Source: Pseudomonadota bacterium
GTDB taxonomy: Bacteria > Pseudomonadota > Alphaproteobacteria > CACIAM-22H2
Assembly: GCA_020161965.1 (NCBI GenBank)
Contig: JAIUNH010000031.1
Location: 1 to 15,422 of the forward strand
Direction of reading: 5' to 3'
DNA: 15,422 nt
The position numbers were made by a program, and so were the translations under genes. This document shows positions 6,849-14,011 of the stretch, in pieces. Under the pieces are notes generated by a model that saw only the letters and a list, made by a program, of their open reading frames with translations, was not told where the DNA came from and made no database searches. The first letter of the stretch is position 1, and every line of letters begins with the position of its first letter.

Positions 6849-7862
6849 TCATTCGCCTTTTGAATCCGTGGCTTCGTCGACGCGGTGGGTGAGGATTCGG
6901 GGGTTGATCCCGTTCGCCAACACCCAGGCGAGCGCCACGCACAGGCCGAACACGAAGGTCAGCGCGTGGGTGAGGATGGCGAAGGCAAGTGCGGGTTCCG
7001 CGGGCACGCCGAAGATCGACAGGGCGAACACCGCCGCCGCATGGAACACGCCGATCCCGCCCGGGGCGGCGGGCACCAGGAAGGCGAGCGAGATCACCGC
7101 CACGGTGAAGATCGCCATGGTCGGGCGCAGATCGGGCAGGATCGCGTCCATGCCGAAATAGAACGACGCGGCGATCAAGCTCCAGATCGCGGCCGTCCAC
7201 AACATGGCGCCGAGCGCCACGCGCGGCCTTGCGAGCACGCTCAACCCGTCGAGCAAATGGCCGAGTGGCGGGAGGATCTTCGCCGGCAGCACGCGCGCGG
7301 CCAGGCGCATCACGAAGCCGCGAAAGCGCAGGCCGATCGCGAACACGACCAACGTCGCGATCAACGCGGCCGCGAAAATCGGCACGCCTTGCGAAATCGT
7401 TTCCGGCATTTGCGACATGCGCGACATCGCAATCAGCAGCAAGCCCAGCGCGCCGAATAGATCGCACAAGCGATCGAGCACGATCGCCGAAGCGCCGCTG
7501 CCCGCGGGCACGTTCGCGCGTTTGTGCAAAAGCCAGATCATCGCGACCTCGCCCGCGCGCATGGGTAGCAGCGAATTGACCGAGTTGCCGACCGCATGCG
7601 TGCCGAACGCGTCGTTGACCGTCAGCCGGTCGCCATGGCCCGTCGCGCGCACGAACATGCGCATGCGCATCGGCCGCACGGCGAGCCAAAGGCCCCAGAT
7701 CGCCAGCATGGCGGCAAGCTCGGGCAGCGAGGCGCCCGCCAATTCCCGCCCGACCGTTTTCCAGTCGACCAGCAGGGCCAGCCCCGCCAAAGCGGCCAGC
7801 GTCACGGGGATCCAGGCCCAGCGCAGCAGCCGGGCCGCTCCCGAAGGGGCGGTTTGGGTCAT
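6849..7862 (-). CDS. LPG synthase TM / flippase-like domain membrane protein (PF03706 type)
   Basis: This 337-residue polytopic inner-membrane protein has hydrophobic segments at about 15-32, 48-63, 132-147, 160-178, 218-234, 250-265, 270-285 and 290-316. The family hallmarks are visible: NSLLPMRAGE at 96-105, with the conserved P, R, G and E, and PAAPGGIGVFHAA at about 264-276. This family includes the membrane half of MprF, which flips lysyl-phosphatidylglycerol, and many stand-alone proteins tied to glycolipid or hopanoid metabolism. No soluble aminoacyl-transferase domain is present, so lipid lysinylation is not supported. A role in lipid or glycan translocation is inference. The ATG at 7862 gives a basic N-terminus before the first helix. 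It diverges from rplU, with about 100 bp to that gene's promoter. Confidence 0.82.
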   Translation of the reverse strand: MTQTAPSGAARLLRWAWIPVTLAALAGLALLVDWKTVGRELAGASLPELAAMLAIWGLWLAVRPMRMRMFVRATGHGDRLTVNDAFGTHAVGNSVNSLLPMRAGEVAMIWLLHKRANVPAGSGASAIVLDRLCDLFGALGLLLIAMSRMSQMPETISQGVPIFAAALIATLVVFAIGLRFRGFVMRLAARVLPAKILPPLGHLLDGLSVLARPRVALGAMLWTAAIWSLIAASFYFGMDAILPDLRPTMAIFTVAVISLAFLVPAAPGGIGVFHAAAVFALSIFGVPAEPALAFAILTHALTFVFGLCVALAWVLANGINPRILTHRVDEATDSKGE

Positions 7863-7963
7863 CGAGGGCCGGGATGTAGCAGGGTTTGCACGTCCTGTCC
7901 GCAGTGGACTATACTTGGCCGATCAAGCGCTTAACGGGCATGTGCCGACACCCCCTTGCGCGC

Positions 7964-7991
7964 TTGACAGGCCCGAGAACCCGCGTATATT
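7964..7991 (+). promoter_or_regulatory. Sigma70 promoter of rplU-rpmA
   Basis: A perfect -35 TTGACA (7964-7969) and a near-consensus -10 TATATT (7986-7991) are separated by 16 bp. This is the strongest promoter-like sequence in the window and suits a ribosomal-protein operon. Transcription would begin at about 7998 and leave a leader of roughly 109 nt before rplU. A weaker TTGCAC-N18-TATACT pair at 7886-7915 could be an additional upstream promoter. Confidence 0.85.
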
Positions 7992-7995
7992 CCGC

Positions 7996-8078
7996 GCCCT
8001 CACGCCGCGAGGGCCTTCCCAGGCTCGTCGCGGCCGGTTTTTTGCACGGTTTCGTCGTCCTTGGCCCTTCGGCCGCCC
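7996..8078 (+). promoter_or_regulatory. Structured rplU leader, possible attenuator
   Basis: The leader contains a 6-bp hairpin GCCCTC/GAGGGC (7996-8001 with 8009-8014). After it comes CC-A-GGCT, a 6-nt loop, and GGCC-GG at 8019-8037, which can form a short bulged stem running directly into six Ts (8038-8043). A further GGCC-CTTC-GGCC hairpin lies at 8063-8074. The GGCC at 8012-8015 could instead pair with 8032-8035, giving mutually exclusive folds. Ribosomal-protein leaders are often autoregulated, but no known L21 leader motif was recognised, so an attenuator is a hypothesis. Confidence 0.3.
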
Positions 8079-8106
8079 GGATACGCGGAACTTGGAGAAC
8101 GGCAAG

Positions 8107-8421
8107 ATGTACGCAGTCATCCGCACCGGCGGCAAGCAATACAAAGTCGCCAAGAACGACGTCGTCGTCGTCGAGAAATTGGACGGCGAGGCCGGTAAGA
8201 CGGTCGAACTGAGCGACGTTCTGATGGTCGTCGACGGCGCCACCGCCAAGGTCGGCGCGCCGACGCTGGCCGGCGCGAAGGTCACCGCGACCGTTCTCGA
8301 GCAAGGCAAGGGCGACAAGGTCCTGGTCTTCAAGAAGCGCCGCCGCAAGAACTCGCGCCGCAAGAACGGCCATCGCCAGTTCGAAACGACGCTGCGCATC
8401 GTCGATATCAAGGTCGCCTGA
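8107..8421 (+). CDS. rplU: 50S ribosomal protein L21
   Basis: The protein has 104 residues, the usual L21 length. It starts with MYAVIRTGGKQYKV, the classic L21 N-terminus, and contains VLMVVDG and the basic FKKRRRKNSRRKNGHRQ segment that contacts 23S rRNA, followed by the C-terminal TTLRIVDIKV. GGAG at 8094-8097 gives a ribosome-binding site 9 nt from the ATG. The same frame is open far upstream, but that is non-coding leader and antisense shadow, and the conserved N-terminus fixes the start. It is followed 13 nt later by rpmA, the standard bacterial pairing. L21 is a structural large-subunit protein. Confidence 0.99.
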   Translation: MYAVIRTGGKQYKVAKNDVVVVEKLDGEAGKTVELSDVLMVVDGATAKVGAPTLAGAKVTATVLEQGKGDKVLVFKKRRRKNSRRKNGHRQFETTLRIVDIKVA

Positions 8422-8434
8422 GGGAGCACGGGTT

Positions 8435-8707
8435 ATGGCACATAAGAAAGCAGGCGGTTCTTCCCGCAACGGCCGCGATACCGAAGGCCGGCGCCTTGGG
8501 TTGAAGCGCGCGGGCGGCCAGACTGTCCTCGCCGGCAACATCCTCGTTCGTCAGCGCGGCACGGTCTACATCGCCGGCAAGGAAGTCGGCATGGGCCGCG
8601 ACCACACGCTGTTCGCGCTGAAGCCGGGCCGGGTGAAGTTCCACAAGGCCGGCGGCAAGACGATCGTCTCGATCGAACTGGCTCCGGTGCCGGCCGCCGC
8701 CGAATAG
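8435..8707 (+). CDS. rpmA: 50S ribosomal protein L27
   Basis: This 90-residue protein opens with MAHKKAGGSSRNGRD, the flexible L27 tail that reaches the peptidyl-transferase centre, and continues with AGNILVRQRGT and GRDHTLFALKPGRVKF. Both match the family. Unlike Firmicutes L27 there is no N-terminal cleavable extension before the HKKAGG. AGGGAG about 10 nt upstream serves as ribosome-binding site. It is cotranscribed with rplU. A strong hairpin at 8741-8773 follows, before obgE. Confidence 0.99.
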   Translation: MAHKKAGGSSRNGRDTEGRRLGLKRAGGQTVLAGNILVRQRGTVYIAGKEVGMGRDHTLFALKPGRVKFHKAGGKTIVSIELAPVPAAAE

Positions 8708-8740
8708 GCGCCGCCGACCCTTCGCCACGAACGGATTACG

Positions 8741-8773
8741 GAAGGGGAGCGGCCGGCAAGGCCGCTCCCCTTC
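8741..8773 (+). terminator. Strong hairpin between rpmA and obgE
   Basis: A perfect 14-bp stem (8741-8754 with 8760-8773) closes a 5-nt GGCAA loop, placed 34 bp after the rpmA stop and 40 bp before obgE. No T-run follows (GCGCATTTAG), so it is either a T-poor or partial terminator, or an mRNA processing or stabilising structure. No separate promoter for obgE is obvious between the hairpin and its start. Confidence 0.6.
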
Positions 8774-8813
8774 GCGCATTTAGAGCCTGCTTCGCGCATA
8801 GAGCCCGAAACCG

Positions 8814-9872
8814 ATGAAGTTTCTCGATCAGTGCAAAATCTTCGTGAAGTCCGGCGACGGCGGTGCGGGCGCCGTCAGCTTCCGGCGTGAGAAATTCATC
8901 GAATATGGCGGGCCCGACGGCGGCGACGGCGGGCGCGGCGGTTCGGTCTTCATCGAAGCGGTCGCCAATCTCAACACGCTGATCGACTATCGCTATCAGC
9001 AGCATTTCAAGGCCGAGAAGGGCCATCACGGCGAAGGCCGCCAACGTTCCGGCCTGTCGGGCCAGGACATCACGCTGAAAGTGCCCGTCGGCACGACGAT
9101 CCTGGAAGACGATCAGGAGACCGTGGTCGTCGATATGGTCGAAGCGGGCCAGAGTGTGCAGCTCTGCAAGGGCGGCGATGGCGGCTTCGGCAATACGCAT
9201 TACAAAAGCTCGACCAACCAAGCGCCGCGCAAGGCGCTGCCCGGCTGGCCCGGCGAAGAACGCTGGCTGTGGCTGCGCTTGAAGCTGATCGCCGATGTCG
9301 GTCTCGTCGGGTTGCCCAACGCGGGCAAGTCGACATTCCTCGCCGCTACGACGTCGGCCAAGCCGAAGATCGCCGATTATCCCTTCACCACGTTGAAGCC
9401 GCAGCTCGGCGTCGTGCGCATCGACGACGAGGAATTGGTTGTCGCCGATCTGCCCGGTTTGATCGCCGGTGCCGCCGAAGGCAAGGGCCTGGGTCATCGC
9501 TTCCTCGGTCATGTCGAGCGTTGCGGCGCCATCCTGCATTTGATCGACGGCACGCAAGATAAAGTCGCCGCCGCCTATAACCAGATCCGCGACGAGCTTG
9601 AAGCCTATGGCGCGGGGATCGAAACGAAGCCCGAGATTCTGGGCCTCAACAAGATCGATGCGATCGAGCCCGAAGACCTCAAAAAGAAACTCACCGCCTT
9701 GAAGCGCGCCGCCAAAAAGCGCGGCGGTGGTCATGCCGTGCTCGCGCTGTCGGGTGCGGCCGGCAAGGGTGTCAAAGAAGTGCTGCGTGCGCTCGTCCCG
9801 CCCGTACTCGAGCGGCGCGTCGAGGATAAGGCCGCGCGCGACGCGATGCGCCGCGACGACGATTACCGATGA
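8814..9872 (+). CDS. obgE: Obg family GTPase, ribosome assembly
   Basis: The protein has 352 residues. Residues 1-159 form the glycine-rich Obg fold (KSGDGGAGAVSFRREKF, GGPDGGDGGRGG, GGDGGFGN). The G domain has G1 GLPNAGKST (166-174), the switch I threonine in DYPFTTL (189-194), G3 DLPG (212-215), G4 NKID (279-282) and a G5-like SGAAGKG (313-319). It ends soon after with a charged tail and has no OCT domain. Obg/CgtA binds the 50S subunit, couples late assembly to GTP and (p)ppGpp, and is essential in most bacteria. The ATG lies in ATGAAGTTTCTCGATCAG, the conserved MKFLDQ start. Its TGA overlaps the proB ATG (ATGA), which implies translational coupling. Confidence 0.98.
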   Translation: MKFLDQCKIFVKSGDGGAGAVSFRREKFIEYGGPDGGDGGRGGSVFIEAVANLNTLIDYRYQQHFKAEKGHHGEGRQRSGLSGQDITLKVPVGTTILEDDQETVVVDMVEAGQSVQLCKGGDGGFGNTHYKSSTNQAPRKALPGWPGEERWLWLRLKLIADVGLVGLPNAGKSTFLAATTSAKPKIADYPFTTLKPQLGVVRIDDEELVVADLPGLIAGAAEGKGLGHRFLGHVERCGAILHLIDGTQDKVAAAYNQIRDELEAYGAGIETKPEILGLNKIDAIEPEDLKKKLTALKRAAKKRGGGHAVLALSGAAGKGVKEVLRALVPPVLERRVEDKAARDAMRRDDDYR

Positions 9873-11005
9873 CCGCCCTGGCCACCCCCTTCGCCGCAAC
9901 GAAGCGGATGGTCGTGAAGACCGGCTCGGCGTTGATCGTCGACGAAGCGGGCGAAATCCGCAAAGCCTGGCTCGACAAGCTCGCCGACGATATCGCCGTG
10001 CTGGTGAAGCGCGGCATCGAGATTGCGGTGGTCACGTCGGGCGCCGTCGCGATCGGCCGCTGGAAGCTCGGCTTCGGCCGGCGCGGTTTGAAGATCGAGG
10101 AAAAGCAGGCCGCCGCGGCGACTGGTCAGGTGTGGCTCGCCCATGCCTGGGCCGAGGCGTTGGGGGCGCGCGGCATCGTGGGCGCGCAAGTGTTGCTGAC
10201 GCCCGACGATACCGAAGCGCGCCGCCGCCACCTCAACGCGCGCGCGACGGTGGCGAAACTCCTCGACGCCAAAGCCGTGCCGATCATCAACGAGAACGAC
10301 ACGATCGCGACCGAGGAAATTCGTTTCGGCGATAACGACCGATTGGCCGCGCGTGTGGCGCAAATGGCCTCGGCCGATACGTTGATCCTGCTGTCGGATA
10401 TCGACGGGCTTTACACCGCCGATCCGCACAGCAATCCCGACGCCAAGCACATTCCCGAAGTTTTGGAATTGACGCCCGACATCCTCGCGATGGCGGGCGA
10501 AGCGCGGCCCGGCTATTCGTCGGGCGGCATGGTCACCAAGCTGGGGGCGGCGCGCATCGCTTTGGGCGCGGGTTGCCGCATGGGCATCGCACTCGGCAAG
10601 CGCGACAATCCTTTGATGGCGCTGGAGCAGGGTGCCCGCGTCACTTGGTTCATGCCGCAAGGCTCGCCCGCCTCGGCGCGCAAACGCTGGATCGCCAGCA
10701 CGGTACAGCCCGCCGGTTCCGTCGTCGTCGACGATGGCGCTGCGGCGGCGTTGTCGCGCGGCAAGTCGTTGCTGCCGGCCGGCGTGGTGACGGTGAACGG
10801 CGAGTTCGATCGCGGCGACGCGATTCGCGTGCTCGACAAAGCGGGCCGCGAATTGGCGCGGGGGCTTAGCGCCTATTCCGCCGCCGATGCGCGCGCGATC
10901 CAGGGCCGCAAATCGGCGGAGATCGCCGAATTACTCGGCTATCGCGGCCGCGACGAGTTGATCCATCGCGACGATCTCGCGATGGCCGGGGGACCGGGGC
11001 GATGA
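9869..11005 (+). CDS. proB: Glutamate 5-kinase with PUA domain
   Basis: The protein has 378 residues and catalyses the first step of proline synthesis, ATP-dependent phosphorylation of glutamate. The amino-acid-kinase domain (about 10-262) shows MVVKTGSALIVDEAG (14-28), VTSGAVAIGRWKLG, the glutamate-binding NENDTIATEEIRFGDNDRLA (141-160) and LLSDIDGLYTADP (174-186). A PUA domain follows at about 280-360, as in E. coli ProB. The strand VVKxGS usually reads VVKIGS; threonine is used here. It starts within the obgE stop (ATGA) and ends within the ATG of a small ORF (again ATGA). The family is typically feedback-inhibited by proline, which the sequence alone cannot confirm. Confidence 0.97.
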   Translation: MTALATPFAATKRMVVKTGSALIVDEAGEIRKAWLDKLADDIAVLVKRGIEIAVVTSGAVAIGRWKLGFGRRGLKIEEKQAAAATGQVWLAHAWAEALGARGIVGAQVLLTPDDTEARRRHLNARATVAKLLDAKAVPIINENDTIATEEIRFGDNDRLAARVAQMASADTLILLSDIDGLYTADPHSNPDAKHIPEVLELTPDILAMAGEARPGYSSGGMVTKLGAARIALGAGCRMGIALGKRDNPLMALEQGARVTWFMPQGSPASARKRWIASTVQPAGSVVVDDGAAAALSRGKSLLPAGVVTVNGEFDRGDAIRVLDKAGRELARGLSAYSAADARAIQGRKSAEIAELLGYRGRDELIHRDDLAMAGGPGR

Positions 11006-11079
11006 AACTTTTCTATCGAGCCCGACCGCGTGCCGGCGATTTGCTGCCGCCCGCCCTTCGCCGTAAAGTTGCCGGATAA
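11002..11079 (+). CDS. Small ORF (25 aa) between proB and proA
   Basis: An ATG overlapping the proB TGA (ATGA) opens a 25-codon frame ending TAA at 11077-11079, five bases before the proA start. The peptide begins MKLFYRARPRAG and ends PALRRKVAG; it is strongly basic, with no cysteine, signal peptide or transmembrane segment. The upstream GGGG (10997-11000 region) could act as ribosome-binding site, and the proA Shine-Dalgarno-like GGATAAG overlaps the small ORF's stop. The layout suits translational coupling of proB to proA, with or without a functional peptide. I do not recognise the peptide. It could also be chance coding in an 80-bp spacer. Confidence 0.4.
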   Translation: MKLFYRARPRAGDLLPPALRRKVAG

Positions 11080-11084
11080 GAATC

Positions 11085-12380
11085 ATGACGCCCGCCGAAC
11101 CCGCCGCCGCCACCACGACCGATCTCGACCTCAAAGCGACGATGCTCGCAATGGGCAAACGCGCGCGCGAAGCCGCTGCCGTGCTCGCGCAAGCGCCGAC
11201 CAAGGTCAAGAACGCCGCCTTGCGCAACGCGGCCGACAAGCTGCGCGCCGCGACCGACGCGATCCTTGCCGCCAATGCGCGCGACATCGCCTTCGCGATG
11301 CATAACGGCAATTCGGCCGCGATGGTCGACCGTACGCGCCTCGATCCCAAGCGCGTCGAAGCGATCGCCAAAGGCTTGGAGGATGTCGCGGGCCTGTCCG
11401 ATCCCGTCGGCTCGATCCAGGCGGGCTGGACGCGGCCCAACGGCTTGCTGATCAGCCGCGTCGCCGTGCCCATCGGCGTCATCGGCATCATCTACGAAGC
11501 GCGGCCCAACGTGACCGCCGATGCGGGCGGGCTGTGCTTGAAGTCGGGCAATGCCTGCATTCTGCGTGGTGGCCAGGAAAGCTTCGAATCGTCGATGGCG
11601 ATCGTGGCTGCGATGCGCGCGGCATTGGCTGCGAACGGTCTGCCGGAAGACGCGATCCAGTTCATCCCCACGCGCGACCGGGCGGCGGTCGGTCATTTGC
11701 TGAAGCTCGACGGTTACGTCGACACCATCGTGCCGCGCGGCGGCAAGTCGCTGATCGAACGCGTGATGAAGGAAACGCGCATTCCGGTGATCGCGCATCT
11801 GGAAGGCCTGTGCCACACCTACGTGCACGAATCGGCCGATATCGAGATGGCGCGCAAGATCGTGATGAACGCGAAGATGCGCCGCGTGTCGGTGTGTGGT
11901 GCGACCGAAACGCTGCTGATAGACCGCACGGCCTTGGCGACGCACGGGCCCGCGATCCTCGACGATCTTATCTCGGCGGGCTGCGAGATTCGCGGCGACG
12001 ACGAGGTACGCAAGCTCGATACGCGCGTCGTCGCGGCGACCGAAGCCGATTGGACGACCGAATATCTCGACGCGATCCTGGCGGTGAAAACCGTCGCCGG
12101 GCTCGACGACGCCATCGCGCATGTGAACAAGTACGGCTCGCACCATACCGATGCGATCATCGCGGGCGACAAGGACGCGGCCGACGCGTTTTTGCGCAAG
12201 GTCGATTCCGCGATCGTGCTGCACAACGCGTCGACGCAATTCGCCGACGGCGCCGAGTTCGGTTTCGGCGCGGAGATCGGCATTTCCACCGGCCGCTTGC
12301 CGCCGCGTGGGCCGGTCGGTGCGGAACAGCTCACGACCTATAAATACGTGCTGCGCGGGGCGGGTCAGACGCGGCCGTGA
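11085..12380 (+). CDS. proA: Gamma-glutamyl phosphate reductase
   Basis: This 431-residue member of the aldehyde dehydrogenase superfamily reduces glutamyl-5-phosphate with NADPH to glutamate-5-semialdehyde, the second step of proline synthesis. Characteristic segments are VAVPIGVIGIIYEARPNVT, the nucleotide-binding SGNACILRGGQE, IVPRGGKSLIE, VIAHLEGLCHTYV, and the catalytic cysteine C271 in RRVSVCGATETLLID. The C-terminal block AIIAGDKDAADAFLRKVDSAIV, FGFGAEIGIST and LTTYKYVLRG is typical. It starts with ATGACG at 11085; the first 15 residues are a variable Ala/Thr-rich lead. ProB and ProA act as a channelled pair, consistent with adjacent genes. The TGA overlaps the nadD GTG (GTGA). Confidence 0.98.
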   Translation: MTPAEPAAATTTDLDLKATMLAMGKRAREAAAVLAQAPTKVKNAALRNAADKLRAATDAILAANARDIAFAMHNGNSAAMVDRTRLDPKRVEAIAKGLEDVAGLSDPVGSIQAGWTRPNGLLISRVAVPIGVIGIIYEARPNVTADAGGLCLKSGNACILRGGQESFESSMAIVAAMRAALAANGLPEDAIQFIPTRDRAAVGHLLKLDGYVDTIVPRGGKSLIERVMKETRIPVIAHLEGLCHTYVHESADIEMARKIVMNAKMRRVSVCGATETLLIDRTALATHGPAILDDLISAGCEIRGDDEVRKLDTRVVAATEADWTTEYLDAILAVKTVAGLDDAIAHVNKYGSHHTDAIIAGDKDAADAFLRKVDSAIVLHNASTQFADGAEFGFGAEIGISTGRLPPRGPVGAEQLTTYKYVLRGAGQTRP

Positions 12381-13030
12381 CACTGCCTTCGCCCGGTCTG
12401 GTGTTGCCGTTGCCGGCGTTGGGCCGTAGCCCTCGCCGGCGCGTGGGCTTGCTCGGTGGGTCCTTCAATCCGGCGCATGACGGGCATATCCATATCGCGC
12501 GCGAAGCGTTGAAGCGCCTCGACCTCGACGAAGTTTGGCTGCTCGTCAGCCCGCAAAATCCGTTGAAGAGTGCGCGCGATATGGCGCCACTCACCGCGCG
12601 TTTGGCGGGCGCCAAAGCGCGCTGCGCCGTCGACGCAAGGATTCATGCGCTTGCCCTCGAGACGATGATGGGCACGCGCTACACCGCCGACTCGCTCGCG
12701 CTGTTGCGCCGGCGTTTCCCCAAAACGCGCTTCGTTTGGCTGATGGGTGCGGACAATCTCGGCCAGATCCATCGTTGGCAGAATTGGCGGTCCATATTTC
12801 ACGCGATGGTCATTGCCGTCTTCGCGCGCCCCGCGTATGATGTCAAAGCATTGGCCGGAAAGGCGGCGCGGGCGTTATCCACAGCCCGGGTCGCGCCTTC
12901 GCGGGCGCGATCCCTGGCAACGTTCGATCCGCCGGCCTGGACGTTCTTCCCCGTCCGGCACCACCCGGCCTCCGCCACGCGGTTGCGTGCGTTGACCAAA
13001 CGCGCGAAACCGAAGCGGAGCGCTCGGTAG
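12377..13030 (+). CDS. nadD: Nicotinate mononucleotide adenylyltransferase
   Basis: This 217-residue nucleotidyltransferase joins ATP and nicotinate mononucleotide to form deamido-NAD. The signature GGSFNPAHDGH (27-37) matches the family GxFxPxHxGH, and VSPQNPLK (58-65), TRYTADSL (100-107) and FVWLMGADNL (119-128) are standard NadD segments. The usual C-terminal SSTxIR motif is divergent here (ASATRLR, 198-204). The GTG at 12377 overlaps the proA stop and adds about 20 residues before the first strand. No other ATG or GTG lies closer to the domain with the same coupling, but the leader may not be fully conserved. Position within obgE-proBA-nadD-rsfS-rlmH is typical of Alphaproteobacteria. Confidence 0.95.
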   Translation: MTLPSPGLVLPLPALGRSPRRRVGLLGGSFNPAHDGHIHIAREALKRLDLDEVWLLVSPQNPLKSARDMAPLTARLAGAKARCAVDARIHALALETMMGTRYTADSLALLRRRFPKTRFVWLMGADNLGQIHRWQNWRSIFHAMVIAVFARPAYDVKALAGKAARALSTARVAPSRARSLATFDPPAWTFFPVRHHPASATRLRALTKRAKPKRSAR

Positions 13031-13045
13031 AGACGGACGTGAAGC

Positions 13046-13483
13046 ATGACCGGCATGGTCGATGCAGAGGAAAACCGTCGTCACCCGAGCCAGTCGAGGA
13101 GAGCGAAGATAGCCACTGCGAAGCGCAAGACCGTCGGCGCCACAAAGACGGTTCTCAAAGTCGTCGAAAAAACATTGGACGACGACAAGGCGGCCGATCC
13201 GGTCGTCATCGATCTCGCCGGCCGCACGCCCATCGCCGATTACATGGTCGTCGCCAGCGGACTTTCGGCCCGCCATGTTCAGGCGATGGCCGAACACCTC
13301 ATCAAAAACCTGAAAGAAAAGGGCCTGAAGAGCATCCGCGTCGAGGGTGTGGCGCAGGGCGATTGGGTTTTGATCGATGGCGGCGACGTGATCGTCCATC
13401 TGTTCCGCCCCGAATTGCGCGATCACTACGGCATCGAAAAAATGTGGGGTGCCGATTGGTCGCGCGCGGAAGCGCGCGCCTGA
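13046..13483 (+). CDS. rsfS: Ribosome silencing factor RsfS
   Basis: The protein has 145 residues. The RsfS/YbeB (DUF143) domain occupies about 36-138, with TLDDDKAADPVVIDLAG, ADYMVVASGLSARHV, VEGVAQGDWVLIDGGDVIVHLF and the end RDHYGIEKMWG. RsfS binds L14 on the 50S subunit and blocks subunit joining when nutrients are short. Residues 1-35 are a basic extension rich in Arg, Lys and Ser. The only in-frame ATGs are at 13046 and 13055, so an extension of 30 or more residues is unavoidable. It sits 15 nt after nadD and upstream of rlmH, the usual order. Its last codons hold a 7-bp stem with a GGAA tetraloop (13461-13478). Confidence 0.96.
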   Translation: MTGMVDAEENRRHPSQSRRAKIATAKRKTVGATKTVLKVVEKTLDDDKAADPVVIDLAGRTPIADYMVVASGLSARHVQAMAEHLIKNLKEKGLKSIRVEGVAQGDWVLIDGGDVIVHLFRPELRDHYGIEKMWGADWSRAEARA

Positions 13484-13496
13484 CGGATTGAAAGGC

Positions 13497-13519
13497 GGCG
13501 GCGCAATCCACGCGCCGCC
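13497..13519 (+). other. Hairpin abutting the rlmH ribosome-binding site
   Basis: An 8-bp stem (GGCGGCGC at 13497-13504 with GCGCCGCC at 13512-13519) encloses a 7-nt loop. It ends directly before the rlmH Shine-Dalgarno-like GGAA (13520-13523). No T-run follows, so a terminator is unlikely; it could tune rlmH translation or mRNA processing. Confidence 0.4.
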
Positions 13520-13528
13520 GGAACGACG

Positions 13529-14002
13529 ATGCGCTTGATCATCTGCGCGGCCGGCAAGGCCCGCGGCACGGCGGAAGATGCGCTCGTCGCCGAATATGCG
13601 AAGCGGCTGAAACCCGCCCCCGCCGGGTTGGGGCCGCTCGACATCCGCGAAATCGAAACCAAGGAACGCGAACCCGCGCGCCGCAAGGACGACGAGGGCG
13701 CCAAGCTGCTCGCGCAGATTCCCGACGCAGCACCCTTGATCGCGCTCGATCCCAAAGGCAAAGCGCTGTCGACCGAGGAATTCGCGGCGTTGTTAGGCCG
13801 CATCCGCGACGAAGGTCACGCGCATTTGACGTTCGTCATCGGCGGGGCGGATGGGCTTGCCGCACCCCTAGTGGCGAAAGCGCGCGCGAAGATCAGCTTC
13901 GGCCCGATGGTGTTTCCGCATTTGCTGGCGCGCGCGATGCTGGCCGAACAGCTCTACCGTTCGGCCTCGCTGCTCGCCGGCCATCCCTATCATCGCGGTT
14001 AG
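13529..14002 (+). CDS. rlmH: 23S rRNA (pseudouridine1915-N3)-methyltransferase RlmH
   Basis: This 157-residue SPOUT-class methyltransferase modifies pseudouridine 1915 in helix 69 of 23S rRNA, using SAM. Family features are MRLIICAAGK at the start, LIALDPKGKALSTEEFA (70-86), the SAM-binding knot loop FVIGGADGL (102-110), and the C-terminal trefoil PHLLARAMLAEQLYRS (130-145) ending in HPYHRG, the conserved Y-H tail. GGAACGA just upstream provides the ribosome-binding site. It is the last gene of the housekeeping run. Its TAG abuts the convergent ColD-like gene with no gap. Confidence 0.97.
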   Translation: MRLIICAAGKARGTAEDALVAEYAKRLKPAPAGLGPLDIREIETKEREPARRKDDEGAKLLAQIPDAAPLIALDPKGKALSTEEFAALLGRIRDEGHAHLTFVIGGADGLAAPLVAKARAKISFGPMVFPHLLARAMLAEQLYRSASLLAGHPYHRG

Positions 14003-14011
14003 TTAACTAAC
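13998..14011. repeat. 14-bp perfect palindrome spanning two convergent stop codons
   Basis: GTTAGTTAACTAAC is its own reverse complement and contains the rlmH TAG (14000-14002) and the TAA of the convergent gene (14003-14005). It adds further TAA/TAG triplets in other frames on both strands. It is too short and loopless to be a normal terminator. Confidence 0.6.

Noticed and set aside
6675..6863. 62-residue + strand ORF containing VGFEPTIPLPVFQF
   Set aside because: It is the antisense read-through of the tRNA-Ser gene, a well-known spurious ORF pattern.
7204..8106. Extension upstream of rplU in the same frame
   Set aside because: Antisense to the membrane-protein gene and crosses the rplU promoter; the L21 N-terminus fixes the start at 8107.
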